64,000 bases of DNA from Polynucleobacter rarus (GTDB lineage Bacteria > Pseudomonadota > Gammaproteobacteria > Burkholderiales > Burkholderiaceae). Below the pieces are notes generated by a model that did no database searches, was not told the DNA's origin, and saw only the letters and a list, made by a program, of their open reading frames with translations. The position numbers and the translations under genes are program-made. Shown piece after piece: positions 9,652 to 19,088 of the stretch. Location of the stretch: NCBI RefSeq assembly GCF_003072505.1, contig NZ_NTGB01000001.1, forward strand, positions 1,061,319 to 1,125,318, written 5' to 3'. Numbering within the stretch: the stretch's first letter is position 1; every line of letters begins with the position of its first letter.

Positions 9652-11001
9652 ATGAGTAACAAATCTAATAATTCAAATAGTAATTTAATTTGTTCATTCT
9701 GTGGCAAAAACCACGATGAAGTTGTTCGAATGATTGCTGGACCTTCAGTTTTTATTTGCGATGAATGTGTTGCTTTATGCAACGAAGTGATTGCTGAGGG
9801 CGGTAAAAAAAATGCTGATGCCGATCTAAACAATGGTAGTCAAAGTCAAGCTTTACCTACTCCTCAAGAGATTCGAAATAATCTCGACCAATATGTAATT
9901 GGTCAAAATCAGGCCAAGAAAACGCTTGCAGTAGCGGTTTATAACCACTACAAAAGACTCAATAATCTAAAGCCAATAGCTGCATCTCAAGGGCAAAAAA
10001 ATGAGTCCAAGGATGGTAAAGACTCAAAAGATGCTCCCGTTGTAAAAAAATCTGCCATGATTAACGGCGTTGAATTAGCCAAAAGTAATATTTTATTGAT
10101 TGGTCCAACAGGCTCAGGTAAAACATTATTAGCGCAATCCCTTGCGAGAATGCTCGATGTTCCTTTTGTAATGGCTGATGCAACGACTCTGACTGAAGCA
10201 GGATACGTTGGTGAAGATGTAGAAAATATCATACAAAAACTGTTACAAGCTTGTAATTATGATGTAGAAAAAGCCCAAAAGGGTATTGTTTACATTGATG
10301 AAATTGATAAGATTTCACGTAAGTCAGAAAACCCATCAATTACTAGAGACGTATCTGGTGAGGGTGTTCAACAAGCTTTATTGAAGCTAGTTGAGGGCAC
10401 GATGGCATCGATTCCACCACAAGGTGGTAGAAAACATCCTAATCAAGAGTTCTTACAAATTGATACCACGAATATTTTGTTCATTTGTGGCGGTGCCTTT
10501 GATGGACTTGAAAAGATCATCAACCAACGTAATACGAAAACAGGCATTGGCTTTAACGCTGAAGTTCAAAGCAAAGATGTCAAAAACTTTGGTGAGTTGA
10601 TTAAAAATGTTGAGCCAGAAGATTTAATTAAGTTTGGCTTAATTCCAGAATTAATTGGCCGCCTACCGGTAACTGCTACTCTTACGCAACTCGATGAAGC
10701 GGCGTTGATTCAAATCTTAACCGAACCAAAAAATGCACTTGTAAAACAATATCAAGCCTTGTTTGATCTCGAGGGAGTTGCCTTAGAGTTTAGAGATGAG
10801 GCCCTTCATGCTATTGCGAAAAAAGCGATGGTCCGAAATACTGGCGCTCGAGGACTTAGATCGATTGTTGAGGCTACTCTTCTGAATATCATGTATGATT
10901 TGCCTTCCCAAAAAGACGTGGAAAAAGTTGTGATTGATCTTCCATGTATTGAAGGTGGCGATCCGGTAATTGTTTACAAATCAGCTAGCTCAGTTGCATA
11001 G
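9652..11001 (+). CDS. clpX: ATP-dependent Clp protease ATP-binding subunit ClpX
   Basis: AAA+ unfoldase partner of ClpP. The N-terminal zinc-binding domain is intact with Cys14, Cys17, Cys36 and Cys39. Walker A GPTGSGKT, Walker B IDEIDK and the arginine-rich sensor region of the AAA domain follow, and the protein ends with the sensor-2 domain ([11 protein letters not shown]). At 449 residues it is a little longer than the E. coli protein because of a charged insert (roughly residues 118-140, rich in Lys, Asp and Ser) before Walker A. No terminator is evident before lon, 152 bases downstream. Confidence 0.98.
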   Translation: MSNKSNNSNSNLICSFCGKNHDEVVRMIAGPSVFICDECVALCNEVIAEGGKKNADADLNNGSQSQALPTPQEIRNNLDQYVIGQNQAKKTLAVAVYNHYKRLNNLKPIAASQGQKNESKDGKDSKDAPVVKKSAMINGVELAKSNILLIGPTGSGKTLLAQSLARMLDVPFVMADATTLTEAGYVGEDVENIIQKLLQACNYDVEKAQKGIVYIDEIDKISRKSENPSITRDVSGEGVQQALLKLVEGTMASIPPQGGRKHPNQEFLQIDTTNILFICGGAFDGLEKIINQRNTKTGIGFNAEVQSKDVKNFGELIKNVEPEDLIKFGLIPELIGRLPVTATLTQLDEAALIQILTEPKNALVKQYQALFDLEGVALEFRDEALHAIAKKAMVRNTGARGLRSIVEATLLNIMYDLPSQKDVEKVVIDLPCIEGGDPVIVYKSASSVA

Positions 11002-11153
11002 CCTCTTTTTAATATTAAAAGCATCAAAATAAAGCTTCCATAATTTTAATATTCAATAAAAAAGTGTATTCTATACTTGTAATCCCCAATTTTGACCATA
11101 CTTTATAGAGCAAGTTCAATATTTTTACAAAAATCCGACTTTTGGAGATTTAA

Positions 11154-13565
11154 ATGCCAGGCAACTTGTTATTACCTTCTCAACCTATTCAATTGCCCCT
11201 ATTACCTTTAAGGGACGTTGTGGTTTTTCCACATATGGTTATGCCTTTGTTTGTTGGCAGACCAAAATCCATTAAAGCTCTGGAAGCTGCCATGGAAAGT
11301 GGTAAAAGCATTCTTCTCGTTGCCCAAAAAACAGCCTCTAAGGATGAGCCAACCGTTGCTGACCTCTATGAAGTAGGTTGCATAGCTAACATTTTACAAA
11401 TGCTCAAGCTCCCTGATGGAACTGTTAAAGTGTTAGTTGAAGGCACTCAACGTGCCCAGATTAATCATATCGAAGATTCTTTAGGTTACTTTAGTTGCGA
11501 GGCAACGCCGCATTCGGTGACAGTTGTTGATCAATCGGAAACGGAAGCATTGAAAAGAGCAATCGTTGCTCAATTTGATCAATATGTAAAACTTAATAAA
11601 AAAATTCCTCAAGAAATATTGGCCTCTTTAAGTAGTATTGATGATGCTAGTCGCCTTGCAGATACAATTTGTGCCCATCTTCCGATTAAGCTTGATCAAA
11701 AACAGCTACTTTTAGAAATGGCTGATGTGATTAAGCGCCTTGAAAGTCTTTTAGGTCAACTTGAGAGTGAAATTGATATTCTGCAAGTTGAAAAACGGAT
11801 TAGAGGTCGTGTAAAACGTCAGATGGAAAAAAGTCAGCGCGAATATTATCTCAATGAGCAAGTAAAAGCCATTCAAAAAGAGTTAGGTGATGGCGAGGAG
11901 GGTGCTGACCTCGAAGAGTTAGAAAAAAATATCATCGCTGCAAAGATGCCTAAAGAGGCTTTGAAAAAAGCGGAGTCTGAGCTTAAAAAACTAAAACTAA
12001 TGTCTCCAATGTCAGCTGAGGCAACGGTGGTTCGCAATTATTTAGATACGCTAATTAATTTGCCTTGGAGAAAGAAAAGTAAAGTGAATAATGATTTAGT
12101 CAATGCAGAAAATGTATTGAATGATGATCATTATGGTTTAGATAAGGTAAAAGAACGAATTCTTGAATATCTAGCAGTTCAACAACGCGTTGATAAAGTA
12201 AAAGCGCCAATCCTTTGTTTAGTCGGTCCTCCAGGCGTGGGTAAGACCTCTTTGGGGCAATCCATTGCTAAAGCGACAAACCGTAAATTTATTCGCATGG
12301 CGCTCGGAGGTGTTCGTGATGAATCTGAAATTCGTGGACATCGGAGAACTTATATTGGCTCTATGCCAGGTAAGATTTTATCGAGCCTGTCCAAGTCAGG
12401 TGTAAGAAATCCATTATTCTTACTCGACGAAATCGATAAGATGGGATCTGATTTCCGTGGTGATCCAGCTAGTGCCATGTTAGAGGTATTAGATCCGGAA
12501 CAAAATCATACTTTTCAAGATCATTATGTTGAGGTAGATTTTGATTTATCTGATGTAATGTTTGTTGCAACTTCAAACTCCTTGAATATTCCTCTTCCGT
12601 TACTAGATCGTATGGAGGTGATTAGACTATCAGGCTATACCGAGGATGAAAAGACGCATATTGCGATGAAATACTTATTGCAAAAACAAATCAAAAATAA
12701 TGGCTTAAGAAAAGATGAAATTGAAGTTCAAGAGTCAGCAATTTTAGACATTATTCGTTACTATACTCGTGAAGCTGGAGTTCGCTCATTAGAAAGAGAA
12801 ATTAGTAAGATTTGTCGTAAAGTTGTAAAAATGCTTTTATTGAAGACAGAACTTGCTCCAATTATTGTTAATTCAGATAATTTAGAAAAATTCTTATCGG
12901 TAAAACGTTATGACTATGGACTTGCAAGTAAAGAAAATCAGCTTGGTCAAGTGACCGGGTTGGCTTGGACTGAAGTCGGTGGAGATTTGTTAACGATTGA
13001 AGCTGCATTGATGCCTGGTAAAGGAGTTATTACTCGAACCGGCTCGATTGGTGATGTCATGAAAGAATCTGTCGAAGCTGCTCGTTCTGTGGTGCGATCA
13101 CGTTCTAGAGAGTTAGGGATCAAAGAAGAACTATTTGAGAAAAAAGATATCCATATTCACTTTCCAGAGGGTGCTACTCCGAAAGATGGTCCTTCCGCAG
13201 GTATTGCTATTACAACTGCTTTAGTTTCAATACTAACCGGTATTCCCGTTCGCGCAGATGTGGCAATGACGGGTGAGATTACTCTAAGAGGAGAAGTGTT
13301 ACCAATCGGTGGTCTTAAAGAAAAACTGTTAGCAGCTCATAGAGGTGGCATTAAGGTTGTCTTGATTCCAGAAGAGAACGTTAAAGATCTGACAGAGATT
13401 CCAGATAACGTTAAAAATTCTATTGAAATAATTCCAGTACGTTGGATTGATAAAGTACTTGAAAAAGCCTTAGAAAGAAAACCGGAAGCACTTCCAGAAG
13501 AGGTTGCGGCAATTACTAAAGACGCGCCAGTAATTAAAGATGAAACTGGAGTGATTAAGCATTGA
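11154..13565 (+). CDS. lon: ATP-dependent protease Lon (LonA)
   Basis: Cytosolic AAA+ serine protease that removes damaged and short-lived regulatory proteins. The 803-residue chain has the N-terminal substrate domain starting [13 protein letters not shown], Walker A GPPGVGKT, Walker B FLLDEIDK, and a proteolytic domain with the Ser-Lys dyad Ser681 (PKDGPSAG) and Lys724 (GGLKEKLLA). A good ribosome binding site (GGAG) lies 8 bases before the ATG. A heat-shock promoter would be expected, but no clear sigma-32 element is visible upstream. It closes the tig-clpP-clpX-lon group. Confidence 0.98.
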   Translation: MPGNLLLPSQPIQLPLLPLRDVVVFPHMVMPLFVGRPKSIKALEAAMESGKSILLVAQKTASKDEPTVADLYEVGCIANILQMLKLPDGTVKVLVEGTQRAQINHIEDSLGYFSCEATPHSVTVVDQSETEALKRAIVAQFDQYVKLNKKIPQEILASLSSIDDASRLADTICAHLPIKLDQKQLLLEMADVIKRLESLLGQLESEIDILQVEKRIRGRVKRQMEKSQREYYLNEQVKAIQKELGDGEEGADLEELEKNIIAAKMPKEALKKAESELKKLKLMSPMSAEATVVRNYLDTLINLPWRKKSKVNNDLVNAENVLNDDHYGLDKVKERILEYLAVQQRVDKVKAPILCLVGPPGVGKTSLGQSIAKATNRKFIRMALGGVRDESEIRGHRRTYIGSMPGKILSSLSKSGVRNPLFLLDEIDKMGSDFRGDPASAMLEVLDPEQNHTFQDHYVEVDFDLSDVMFVATSNSLNIPLPLLDRMEVIRLSGYTEDEKTHIAMKYLLQKQIKNNGLRKDEIEVQESAILDIIRYYTREAGVRSLEREISKICRKVVKMLLLKTELAPIIVNSDNLEKFLSVKRYDYGLASKENQLGQVTGLAWTEVGGDLLTIEAALMPGKGVITRTGSIGDVMKESVEAARSVVRSRSRELGIKEELFEKKDIHIHFPEGATPKDGPSAGIAITTALVSILTGIPVRADVAMTGEITLRGEVLPIGGLKEKLLAAHRGGIKVVLIPEENVKDLTEIPDNVKNSIEIIPVRWIDKVLEKALERKPEALPEEVAAITKDAPVIKDETGVIKH

Positions 13566-13616
13566 TTTATTGACTGAGATTGGGGTATAATATTTTTCTT
13601 AGTTATTCCAATCTCA
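13562..13616 (+). promoter_or_regulatory. Candidate tRNA-Val promoter inside a 9-bp dyad
   Basis: A TTGATT box (13562-13567) and a perfect TATAAT (13586-13591) are separated by 18 bases, about 110 bases upstream of tRNA-Val. The -10 box lies in the loop of a perfect inverted repeat TGAGATTGG (13575-13583) / CCAATCTCA (13608-13616). The dyad lacks a T-tract, so it may be an operator or a weak lon terminator; neither role is shown. Confidence 0.4.
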
Positions 13617-13700
13617 AGATTAAATAATTAAAAAGTTTGGTGCAATTGCGAGTTCATGTATCATCAATCTTTTACAATTAATTTAACAATCAGTAGACAA

Positions 13701-13776
13701 GGGTGCTTAGCTCAGATGGTAGAGCGTCTGCCTTACACGCAGAATGTCGGCGGTTCGATCCCGTCAGCACCCACCA
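13701..13776 (+). tRNA. tRNA-Val (anticodon UAC)
   Basis: A 76-base cloverleaf with acceptor stem GGGTGCT / AGCACCC, encoded CCA, D arm with GCTCAGATGGTAGAGC, anticodon loop CTTACAC giving UAC at 13734-13736, and T arm GTTCGATCC. It sits between lon and the ppiD-like gene, the usual Burkholderiales position. Confidence 0.97.
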
Positions 13777-13821
13777 AATATTCTTGTTCCATCAATTTAC
13801 TAAATAATTAAGTTCATCCCT

Positions 13822-15276
13822 ATGTTTGATTCCGTTCGTCAACACCAAAAAATTCTACAAGCAGTTCTCCTGGTTTTAATTTTTCCTTCTTTTGTTTTTT
13901 TTGGAATTCAAAGTTACAAGGGCTTTTCAACGAATGATAGTGATATTGTTAAGATTGGTGGCCTCTCTATTTCTCAAGTTGAATTAGATAATGCCGTAAA
14001 AAGTCAATCAAGTCGCTTAGGCTCAAATCAAAACCTTGCCCAAACTCCGGCGTTTAAAAATGCCATACTTAATCAATTAATTCAGCAAAAACTATTGGCC
14101 TTTGATGTTAAGGATTTGAATTTACAAGTATCTCAGGAAATGTTGGCAAAAGAGTTACTTAAGTTTCCTGAAATTATCGCTCTGAAAAAAAGTGATGGTT
14201 CTATTGATGCAGATCAATATCGTCAGTTGCTGGAAAGAAATGGTTTGACGGTTTCGCAATTTGAAGCAATTAAACGTGGTGAAATCATGAATATTTCATT
14301 GCAAAATGCTTTAAGTGGCAATGGACAGATGATTACTTCTAGTAAAATTTCTGACCAAATTATTACAGCCATGAGTTCGGAAAGAGAAGTTCAAGCGATG
14401 TTCTTTACTTCCAATGAATATTTAAAGAACGTCCAAATTCAAGCGAATGATTTATCTGATTATTACCAGGCGAACTCTGCACAATTTCAATCAATTCCAT
14501 CAGTTGATGTCGAATACATTATTTTAAGCAAGCAAACAGGTGAAGATGAAACGTCCTTCGCCAAAAAAGCAGATCAATTTGCCAATATGGTCTATGAACA
14601 AGCTGATGGCCTAAAGGCAACTGCTGATACATTTAAGCTAAAAATTGAAACGATGGCAGATGTTACATCTACAGGTATCACGAGCCTTCCTAAAACGCAT
14701 CCTTTAAATCAGCCAAAACTACTACAGGCACTTTTTAAAGAGGATGCAATTAAATCAGGTAAGAACATTGAAGCTATTGAAGTTAGTCCAGGCATTTTAG
14801 TAGCTGCACGAGTTCAGCAAAGTCGCCCAGCTTCAACCCTTCCTTTTGACAAGGTTAAAAACGATATTGAAAAGATCGTGACTCTTAAAAAAGCTGAGGA
14901 AATAGCAATAAAAACGGGTATGGATGTTTTTGCTAAGTTACAAAAAGATCCTATCCAAAAAGTGGATTCTAAGGAATTCTCAAAACCAATTTGGGTCTCT
15001 AGAAATCGTCCTGCAGATTTATCAGGTGAGCCATTTGAGAGAATCTTTAATGCCAAAGAGGGTAGTTTTCCACTCGTAGTCTCCAGTAACATTCCTGGTA
15101 GTGGTTTTGCAATTTACAAGATAAATCAAGTACGTCCTGGTGAAAAGTCAAATCCCAATATTTTGTTGCAACAGTATCAACAGATTGGTGTTTTAACTAA
15201 TCAAGCAGAGATTTCTGCTTATTTGGACAACATCAAAGAACGTGCAACGGTTAAATATCTAAAAACTAACTTCTAA
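13822..15276 (+). CDS. PpiD-like periplasmic folding factor lacking the parvulin domain
   Basis: A 484-residue inner-membrane-anchored protein. Residues about 13-33 form one transmembrane helix after the typical MFDSVRQHQK start; a SurA-type N-terminal chaperone domain follows (VELDNAV..., about 45-200). In E. coli PpiD (~620 residues) a parvulin domain comes next, but here the chain goes from YYQANSAQFQ...VEYIILS almost directly to the C-terminal region ending in a second SurA-N-like helix set; the parvulin signatures (HILV, GGDLGWF, FGYHII) are absent. It probably acts as a membrane-anchored chaperone near the Sec translocon without isomerase activity. No frameshift is evident. Confidence 0.85.
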   Translation: MFDSVRQHQKILQAVLLVLIFPSFVFFGIQSYKGFSTNDSDIVKIGGLSISQVELDNAVKSQSSRLGSNQNLAQTPAFKNAILNQLIQQKLLAFDVKDLNLQVSQEMLAKELLKFPEIIALKKSDGSIDADQYRQLLERNGLTVSQFEAIKRGEIMNISLQNALSGNGQMITSSKISDQIITAMSSEREVQAMFFTSNEYLKNVQIQANDLSDYYQANSAQFQSIPSVDVEYIILSKQTGEDETSFAKKADQFANMVYEQADGLKATADTFKLKIETMADVTSTGITSLPKTHPLNQPKLLQALFKEDAIKSGKNIEAIEVSPGILVAARVQQSRPASTLPFDKVKNDIEKIVTLKKAEEIAIKTGMDVFAKLQKDPIQKVDSKEFSKPIWVSRNRPADLSGEPFERIFNAKEGSFPLVVSSNIPGSGFAIYKINQVRPGEKSNPNILLQQYQQIGVLTNQAEISAYLDNIKERATVKYLKTNF

Positions 15277-15277
15277 A

Positions 15278-15916
15278 CTATTTCAACATTGGTAACAATT
15301 TTTCAGTTACGGTTTGGGCGATCATTAGTTGAGCTAAAGTAGTAGGATGGATACCATCGTCTTGGAAAAACTCTCTTTTTAGGGCAAATTTTTCAAGTAA
15401 AAACGGGATAAATACCAATTGATTCCGTTTAGCCAGCCTTTGATACATTTGTTCGATGCTTTCGGTATATTTTGCACCGTAATTATTCGGAATTTTCATG
15501 CCGACTAAGATTGTTTTAGCTTGATATTGTTTATTGAGGTCGATGATTTTTTGCAGATTACCCTCAGTTTGCTCAATCTGAAATCCCCGCAATGTATCAT
15601 TTGCGCCTAATTCAAGAATCACAATTTTCGGATGATGCTTTTCTAATAAGGGACGAATTCGTGATAACCCACCAGATGAAGTGTCACCACTAATACTGGC
15701 ATTAACCATCGCAAAGGGTAATTGTTTGGCCATTATTTGTTGCTGTACTAAATCAACCCAAGCTTTACCCGTAATCACACCGTAACCTGCTGAAATGCTA
15801 TCGCCAAGTACCAAAATCGATGATTTTTCTGCCTGAACTTCTCGGGCAAAATTTTCGGAAGATGGAATAATAAAGCTTAGCAATACAATGAGTGAATATG
15901 AAAATCTGTTTAACAT
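15278..15916 (-). CDS. tesA: Arylesterase / lysophospholipase TesA-like (SGNH hydrolase)
   Basis: A secreted SGNH-family esterase, 212 residues. An N-terminal hydrophobic signal peptide (about residues 5-24) precedes the GDS block with Ser40 (LGDSISAGYG), the Gly of SGDTSSGG, the Asn in LGANDTLRG, and the Asp187/His190 pair in DDGIHPT, so the four catalytic blocks are complete. It should act in the periplasm on thioesters or short acyl esters, as E. coli TesA does. It ends one base from the ppiD-like gene (convergent) and diverges from a YbbA-like ATPase across 37 bases, the same pairing as tesA/ybbA in E. coli. Confidence 0.93.
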   Translation of the reverse strand: MLNRFSYSLIVLLSFIIPSSENFAREVQAEKSSILVLGDSISAGYGVITGKAWVDLVQQQIMAKQLPFAMVNASISGDTSSGGLSRIRPLLEKHHPKIVILELGANDTLRGFQIEQTEGNLQKIIDLNKQYQAKTILVGMKIPNNYGAKYTESIEQMYQRLAKRNQLVFIPFLLEKFALKREFFQDDGIHPTTLAQLMIAQTVTEKLLPMLK

Positions 15917-15953
15917 CCCTAATACCTTATCTTAAATTAATATCCTATCAAAC

Positions 15954-16628
15954 ATGAACAATTCATATATCTCAGCAATACATCTTGCTAAGGAAGTAAA
16001 GCAAGGAACTGGAAAAATTGAAATTCTCAAGGATATCAATTTAGAAATATTACCTGGAGAAAAAATTGCTTTTTTAGGAAGTTCAGGATCGGGTAAAACA
16101 ACCTTACTAAGTATTTTAGCGGGTTTAGACTCTGACTATACGGGTGAAGTGAGGTTATTTGGGAAATTACTTTCTGAATTAAATGAGGATGAGAGAGCCA
16201 ACCTACGAAAAAACCGAGTTGGATTTTTATTTCAAAACTTTTTACTCATTCCAGAATTAAACGTTTTGGAAAATGTATTACTACCCATTGAAATTGGGGG
16301 CAAATTAAATAGTGATTTTGAAATTAAAGCGAAACTATTATTAGAAAAAGTGGGCTTGAGTAATCGGGTAAAAGCCTACCCTAATACTTTATCTGGTGGC
16401 GAACAACAAAGAGTTGCATTAGCAAGAGCCTTTATTAATGATCCTGAAATATTATTCGTTGATGAGCCAACGGGTAGTTTGGATGAACTAAATGGTAGTG
16501 TTGTAACGGATTTGTTATTTCAGTTAAATGAGAAATTCAAGACAACGATTATTTTAGTGACCCATGATCTTGATTTGGCGAAACAATGCGACAGGATATT
16601 GCAATTAAATAGTGGTACATTAGTTTAA
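15954..16628 (+). CDS. ybbA: ABC transporter ATP-binding protein, YbbA/LolD-type
   Basis: A 224-residue ATPase of the MacB/LolD/YbbA class. Walker A GSSGSGKTT (42-50), the Q-loop in FLFQNF, the signature LSGGEQQRVALARA and Walker B ILFVDEPTGSLDE, and the switch His in THDLD are all present. In E. coli the divergent tesA partner is ybbA, which is followed by the large permease ybbP; here no permease follows, and the next gene encodes an unrelated repeat protein. It must either pair with a permease elsewhere or act alone. A 37-base divergent gap must carry both promoters. Confidence 0.9.
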   Translation: MNNSYISAIHLAKEVKQGTGKIEILKDINLEILPGEKIAFLGSSGSGKTTLLSILAGLDSDYTGEVRLFGKLLSELNEDERANLRKNRVGFLFQNFLLIPELNVLENVLLPIEIGGKLNSDFEIKAKLLLEKVGLSNRVKAYPNTLSGGEQQRVALARAFINDPEILFVDEPTGSLDELNGSVVTDLLFQLNEKFKTTIILVTHDLDLAKQCDRILQLNSGTLV

Positions 16629-16665
16629 TAAATAAATATTTTTAACACGATTCAGGGGATTAATC

Positions 16666-17526
16666 ATGAAAAGTCTTTTAGGTCTGATACTCACACTCTT
16701 TATATTTACACATCAACAACAAGTTTTCGCCCAAGCAAGCTCTGGAACTTCAAGTTCTGAGGCTACCGTAACAGATAAAAAAGAAACAGCGGCAGAGCGC
16801 AAGGCTAGGCTAGCAGAAGAGAAAAAAGCTAAATCCGAGGCATCGGCTTCCGCTAAAGATGATAAGACCCCGAAAGAAACAGCTGCACAGAAAAAAGAGC
16901 GCCTAGCTGAAGAAAAGAAAGCAAAAGCTGAAGAGAAAACAGCTAGTACAACAGCCGATGTGAAAGCGGAAAAACCAGCTAAAGAAACCGCAGCGCAAAA
17001 GAAGGAGCGCTTGGCAGAAGAAAAGAAAGCTAAAGCTGAAGAAAAAACAGCTAGTATTACAGCCACTTCAGCCGATGTGAAAACTGAAAAACCAGCTAAG
17101 GAAACCGCAGCTCAAAAGAAGGAACGCTTAGCAGAAGAAAAGAAAGTTGAAGCAACTGAGAAGGTAAATGAGAAGCCAACTGCTCCAGCAAATGATGCAA
17201 AAGCTGAAAAATCAGTTAAAGAAACTGCCCCACAAAAGAAAGAACGTCTAGCAGAAGAAAAGTCACTTCCTAAAGAGGCGCCTGCAACGAAGTCAAGTTC
17301 CAGCGATAAAAAAGTTACTGCAGAACCAAAAGGCAAAGCTGCTGCAGAAGGTGCTGCTGCCAGAAGAGAGATTGGTGAGTTAGTACCTGGCCCAAACGAC
17401 CTTGATAAAAATGGCAAACAATTGACTTCACAGAATTTAAAAATGAAAGAATGTTCAAAAAGAGGTGCTGGTAGAGTAAAAGCTGATTTCTCTGAGTTTA
17501 TGAGTGAGTGTCTAAAAAAAGATTAA
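16666..17526 (+). CDS. Secreted Lys/Ala/Glu repeat protein with a PsiF-like C-terminus
   Basis: A 286-residue protein of unknown function. A signal peptide covers about residues 1-23 (cleavage near FAQA). Residues 40 to about 200 hold five imperfect copies of ETAAQKKERLAEEKKAKAEE starting at 40, 71, 107, 147 and 187, strongly charged and probably helical or coiled-coil. The last ~30 residues (LKMKECSK...FMSECLKKD) match half of a PsiF repeat, including paired cysteines 263 and 282. PsiF repeats occur in small secreted proteins of enterobacteria and betaproteobacteria with no firm function. The composition also recalls TolA-like periplasmic linkers. Confidence 0.8.
   Translation: MKSLLGLILTLFIFTHQQQVFAQASSGTSSSEATVTDKKETAAERKARLAEEKKAKSEASASAKDDKTPKETAAQKKERLAEEKKAKAEEKTASTTADVKAEKPAKETAAQKKERLAEEKKAKAEEKTASITATSADVKTEKPAKETAAQKKERLAEEKKVEATEKVNEKPTAPANDAKAEKSVKETAPQKKERLAEEKSLPKEAPATKSSSSDKKVTAEPKGKAAAEGAAARREIGELVPGPNDLDKNGKQLTSQNLKMKECSKRGAGRVKADFSEFMSECLKKD
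16783..17265 (+). repeat. Five imperfect tandem coding repeats
   Basis: Within the PsiF-tailed gene, units beginning with codons for ETAA(Q/E) recur at residue spacings of 31, 36, 40 and 40. The core KKERLAEEKK is almost unchanged in four copies while the spacers (TTADVKAEKPAK, ITATSADVKTEKPAK) vary. Units 2 and 3 are most alike, suggesting recent unequal recombination or slippage. Confidence 0.85.
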
Positions 17527-17576
17527 TCGCAAAGCTTTTTATAACCTTAGTTTTTAATATTTAAAAGGAACGAAAT

Positions 17577-18185
17577 ATGAACTTAATTCAAACATTACGT
17601 GCTTTAAGCCTCACGTTATTGATGACATCTGTTTTATCTGGTTGTGGCTACAATAGTTTTCAGTCATCTGATGAGCAAATTAAAGCTGATTGGGCTGAGG
17701 TAATCAATCAATATCAAAGAAGGTCTGACCTGATCCCTAATTTAGTTAATACCGTCAAAGGTTATGCTACACAGGAAAAGGATGTCCTAACGCAAGTGAC
17801 GGAAGCAAGGGCGAAGGTTGGTACTATTCAAGCAAGTCCTGAACTGGTGAATGATCCAGAGGCTTTCAAGAAATTCTTATCCGCCCAAAACGAATTAAAA
17901 GGTAGCTTGTCTCGTTTGATGGTCGTTTCAGAAAACTATCCTCAATTAAAGTCAGATGCGAATTTTAGAGATCTTTCTGCTCAATTAGAAGGCACTGAAA
18001 ATCGCATTACGGTTGCTAGAAATCGGTACATTAAGTCTGTTCAGGAATACAACGTGAATGTTAGAACTTTCCCGAATAATTTGACGGCAATGATTTTTGG
18101 TTACAAAGCTAAACCTAATTTTACGGTTGAAAATGAAGCAGCTATTTCGAAGGCGCCAACCGTTGACTTTAATTCTTCGAAGTAA
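17577..18185 (+). CDS. lemA: LemA family lipoprotein
   Basis: A 202-residue LemA-family protein. The N-terminus has a lipoprotein signal with lipobox LSGC (Cys23), so it is probably tethered to a membrane facing the periplasm. The family signature YQRRSDLIPNLVNTVKGYA and the closing FGY..KP.F motif are clear; the rest is predicted long helices. The molecular role of LemA is not established. It is followed after 3 bases by a TPM-domain gene, a conserved LemA-TPM pairing that suggests the products work together at the envelope. A purine-rich site (AAAGGAACG) precedes the ATG. Confidence 0.93.
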   Translation: MNLIQTLRALSLTLLMTSVLSGCGYNSFQSSDEQIKADWAEVINQYQRRSDLIPNLVNTVKGYATQEKDVLTQVTEARAKVGTIQASPELVNDPEAFKKFLSAQNELKGSLSRLMVVSENYPQLKSDANFRDLSAQLEGTENRITVARNRYIKSVQEYNVNVRTFPNNLTAMIFGYKAKPNFTVENEAAISKAPTVDFNSSK

Positions 18186-18188
18186 AAA

Positions 18189-19088
18189 ATGAATAACACC
18201 CTGGTAGCGTCTGTTTTTTCCAAATGGACGCTCCTTCTCGTTTTACTCTTTTCAACATTGGTTTGTAATAGTAAAACCAATGATGCTGTGGATGGACTGA
18301 TTGCAGTTCCTCCATTAACCAGCTCAGTAACGGACTTAACTAATACCTTAACGCCTGAGCAAAAAAGTAGCCTAGAAAATCAATTAAATGCTTACGAAAA
18401 GTCACGTGGAACGCAAATTGCTGTATTAATTATTCCAACTACACAACCAGAAGCTATTGAGCAATTTTCAATTCGAGTAGTCGATCAATGGAAGCTTGGA
18501 CGTAAGAAGGTTGATGATGGTCTTTTACTGATTATTGCCAAGAATGATCGAAAGTTACGCTTTGAAGTAGGTTACGGTCTAGAAGGAGCCCTTACAGATG
18601 TGACTACGAAAAGAATCATTAGTGAAGTGATGACCCCTTTCTTTAAACAAGGCATGTTTTACGAGGGTATTATTTCTGGCCTTGCTAAATCGATGCAAAT
18701 TATTAATGGTGAAGCTTTACCACCACCAGCAAACAACGCCTCCGCAAATTCTCAGAACGATGGTTTTGAAGGCGTACTGATGATTGCCTTTATGGTGGCA
18801 ATTTTTGTTGGTTCTATTTTGAAAAAACTTCTCGGTAATTTACTCGGTGGTGGTTTAACTGCCGGAATTACGGGTATTTTGGCTTGGTTAATTACCGGTA
18901 CTATTGGGATTGCAATTATTGCTGCGGTAATTGGATTTTTTGCAACCCTGATGGGTGGACTGGGTGGTAGAGGCCTAGGAGGCTTTGGAGGATTTAGTGG
19001 GGGTGGAGGATTTAGCGGCGGCGGTGGTGGTTTCGGAGGCGGAAGAGGTGGTGGTTTTGGTGGTGGTGGTTCTTCTGGGAGTTGGTGA
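18189..19088 (+). CDS. TPM-domain membrane protein (YgcG-like) with Gly-rich tail
   Basis: A 299-residue protein. A signal peptide or anchor (about residues 10-27) is followed by a TPM domain (about 40-180: VTDLTNTLTPEQ..., IAVLIIPTT, DDGLLLIIAKNDRKLRFEVGYGLEG), then two or three closely spaced hydrophobic segments (about 195-262) and a tail made almost only of Gly, Phe and Ser ending GSSGSW. This is the YgcG layout. TPM domains of plant and bacterial homologues have been linked to phosphatase activity or photosystem repair, but a function here is not known. It lies in an operon with lemA and a second TPM gene. Confidence 0.9.
   Translation: MNNTLVASVFSKWTLLLVLLFSTLVCNSKTNDAVDGLIAVPPLTSSVTDLTNTLTPEQKSSLENQLNAYEKSRGTQIAVLIIPTTQPEAIEQFSIRVVDQWKLGRKKVDDGLLLIIAKNDRKLRFEVGYGLEGALTDVTTKRIISEVMTPFFKQGMFYEGIISGLAKSMQIINGEALPPPANNASANSQNDGFEGVLMIAFMVAIFVGSILKKLLGNLLGGGLTAGITGILAWLITGTIGIAIIAAVIGFFATLMGGLGGRGLGGFGGFSGGGGFSGGGGGFGGGRGGGFGGGGSSGSW

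Noticed and set aside
11060..11153. Heat-shock (sigma-32) promoter for lon
   Set aside because: A CCCCAAT-like box is present, but no CTTGAA-type -35 lies at the required distance; the nearby CTTG is only 4 bases away.
16713..17417. Ala/Ser/Phe-rich minus-strand frames opposite the repeat protein
   Set aside because: They mirror the Lys/Glu/Ala repeats on the coding strand and have low-complexity composition without any domain.
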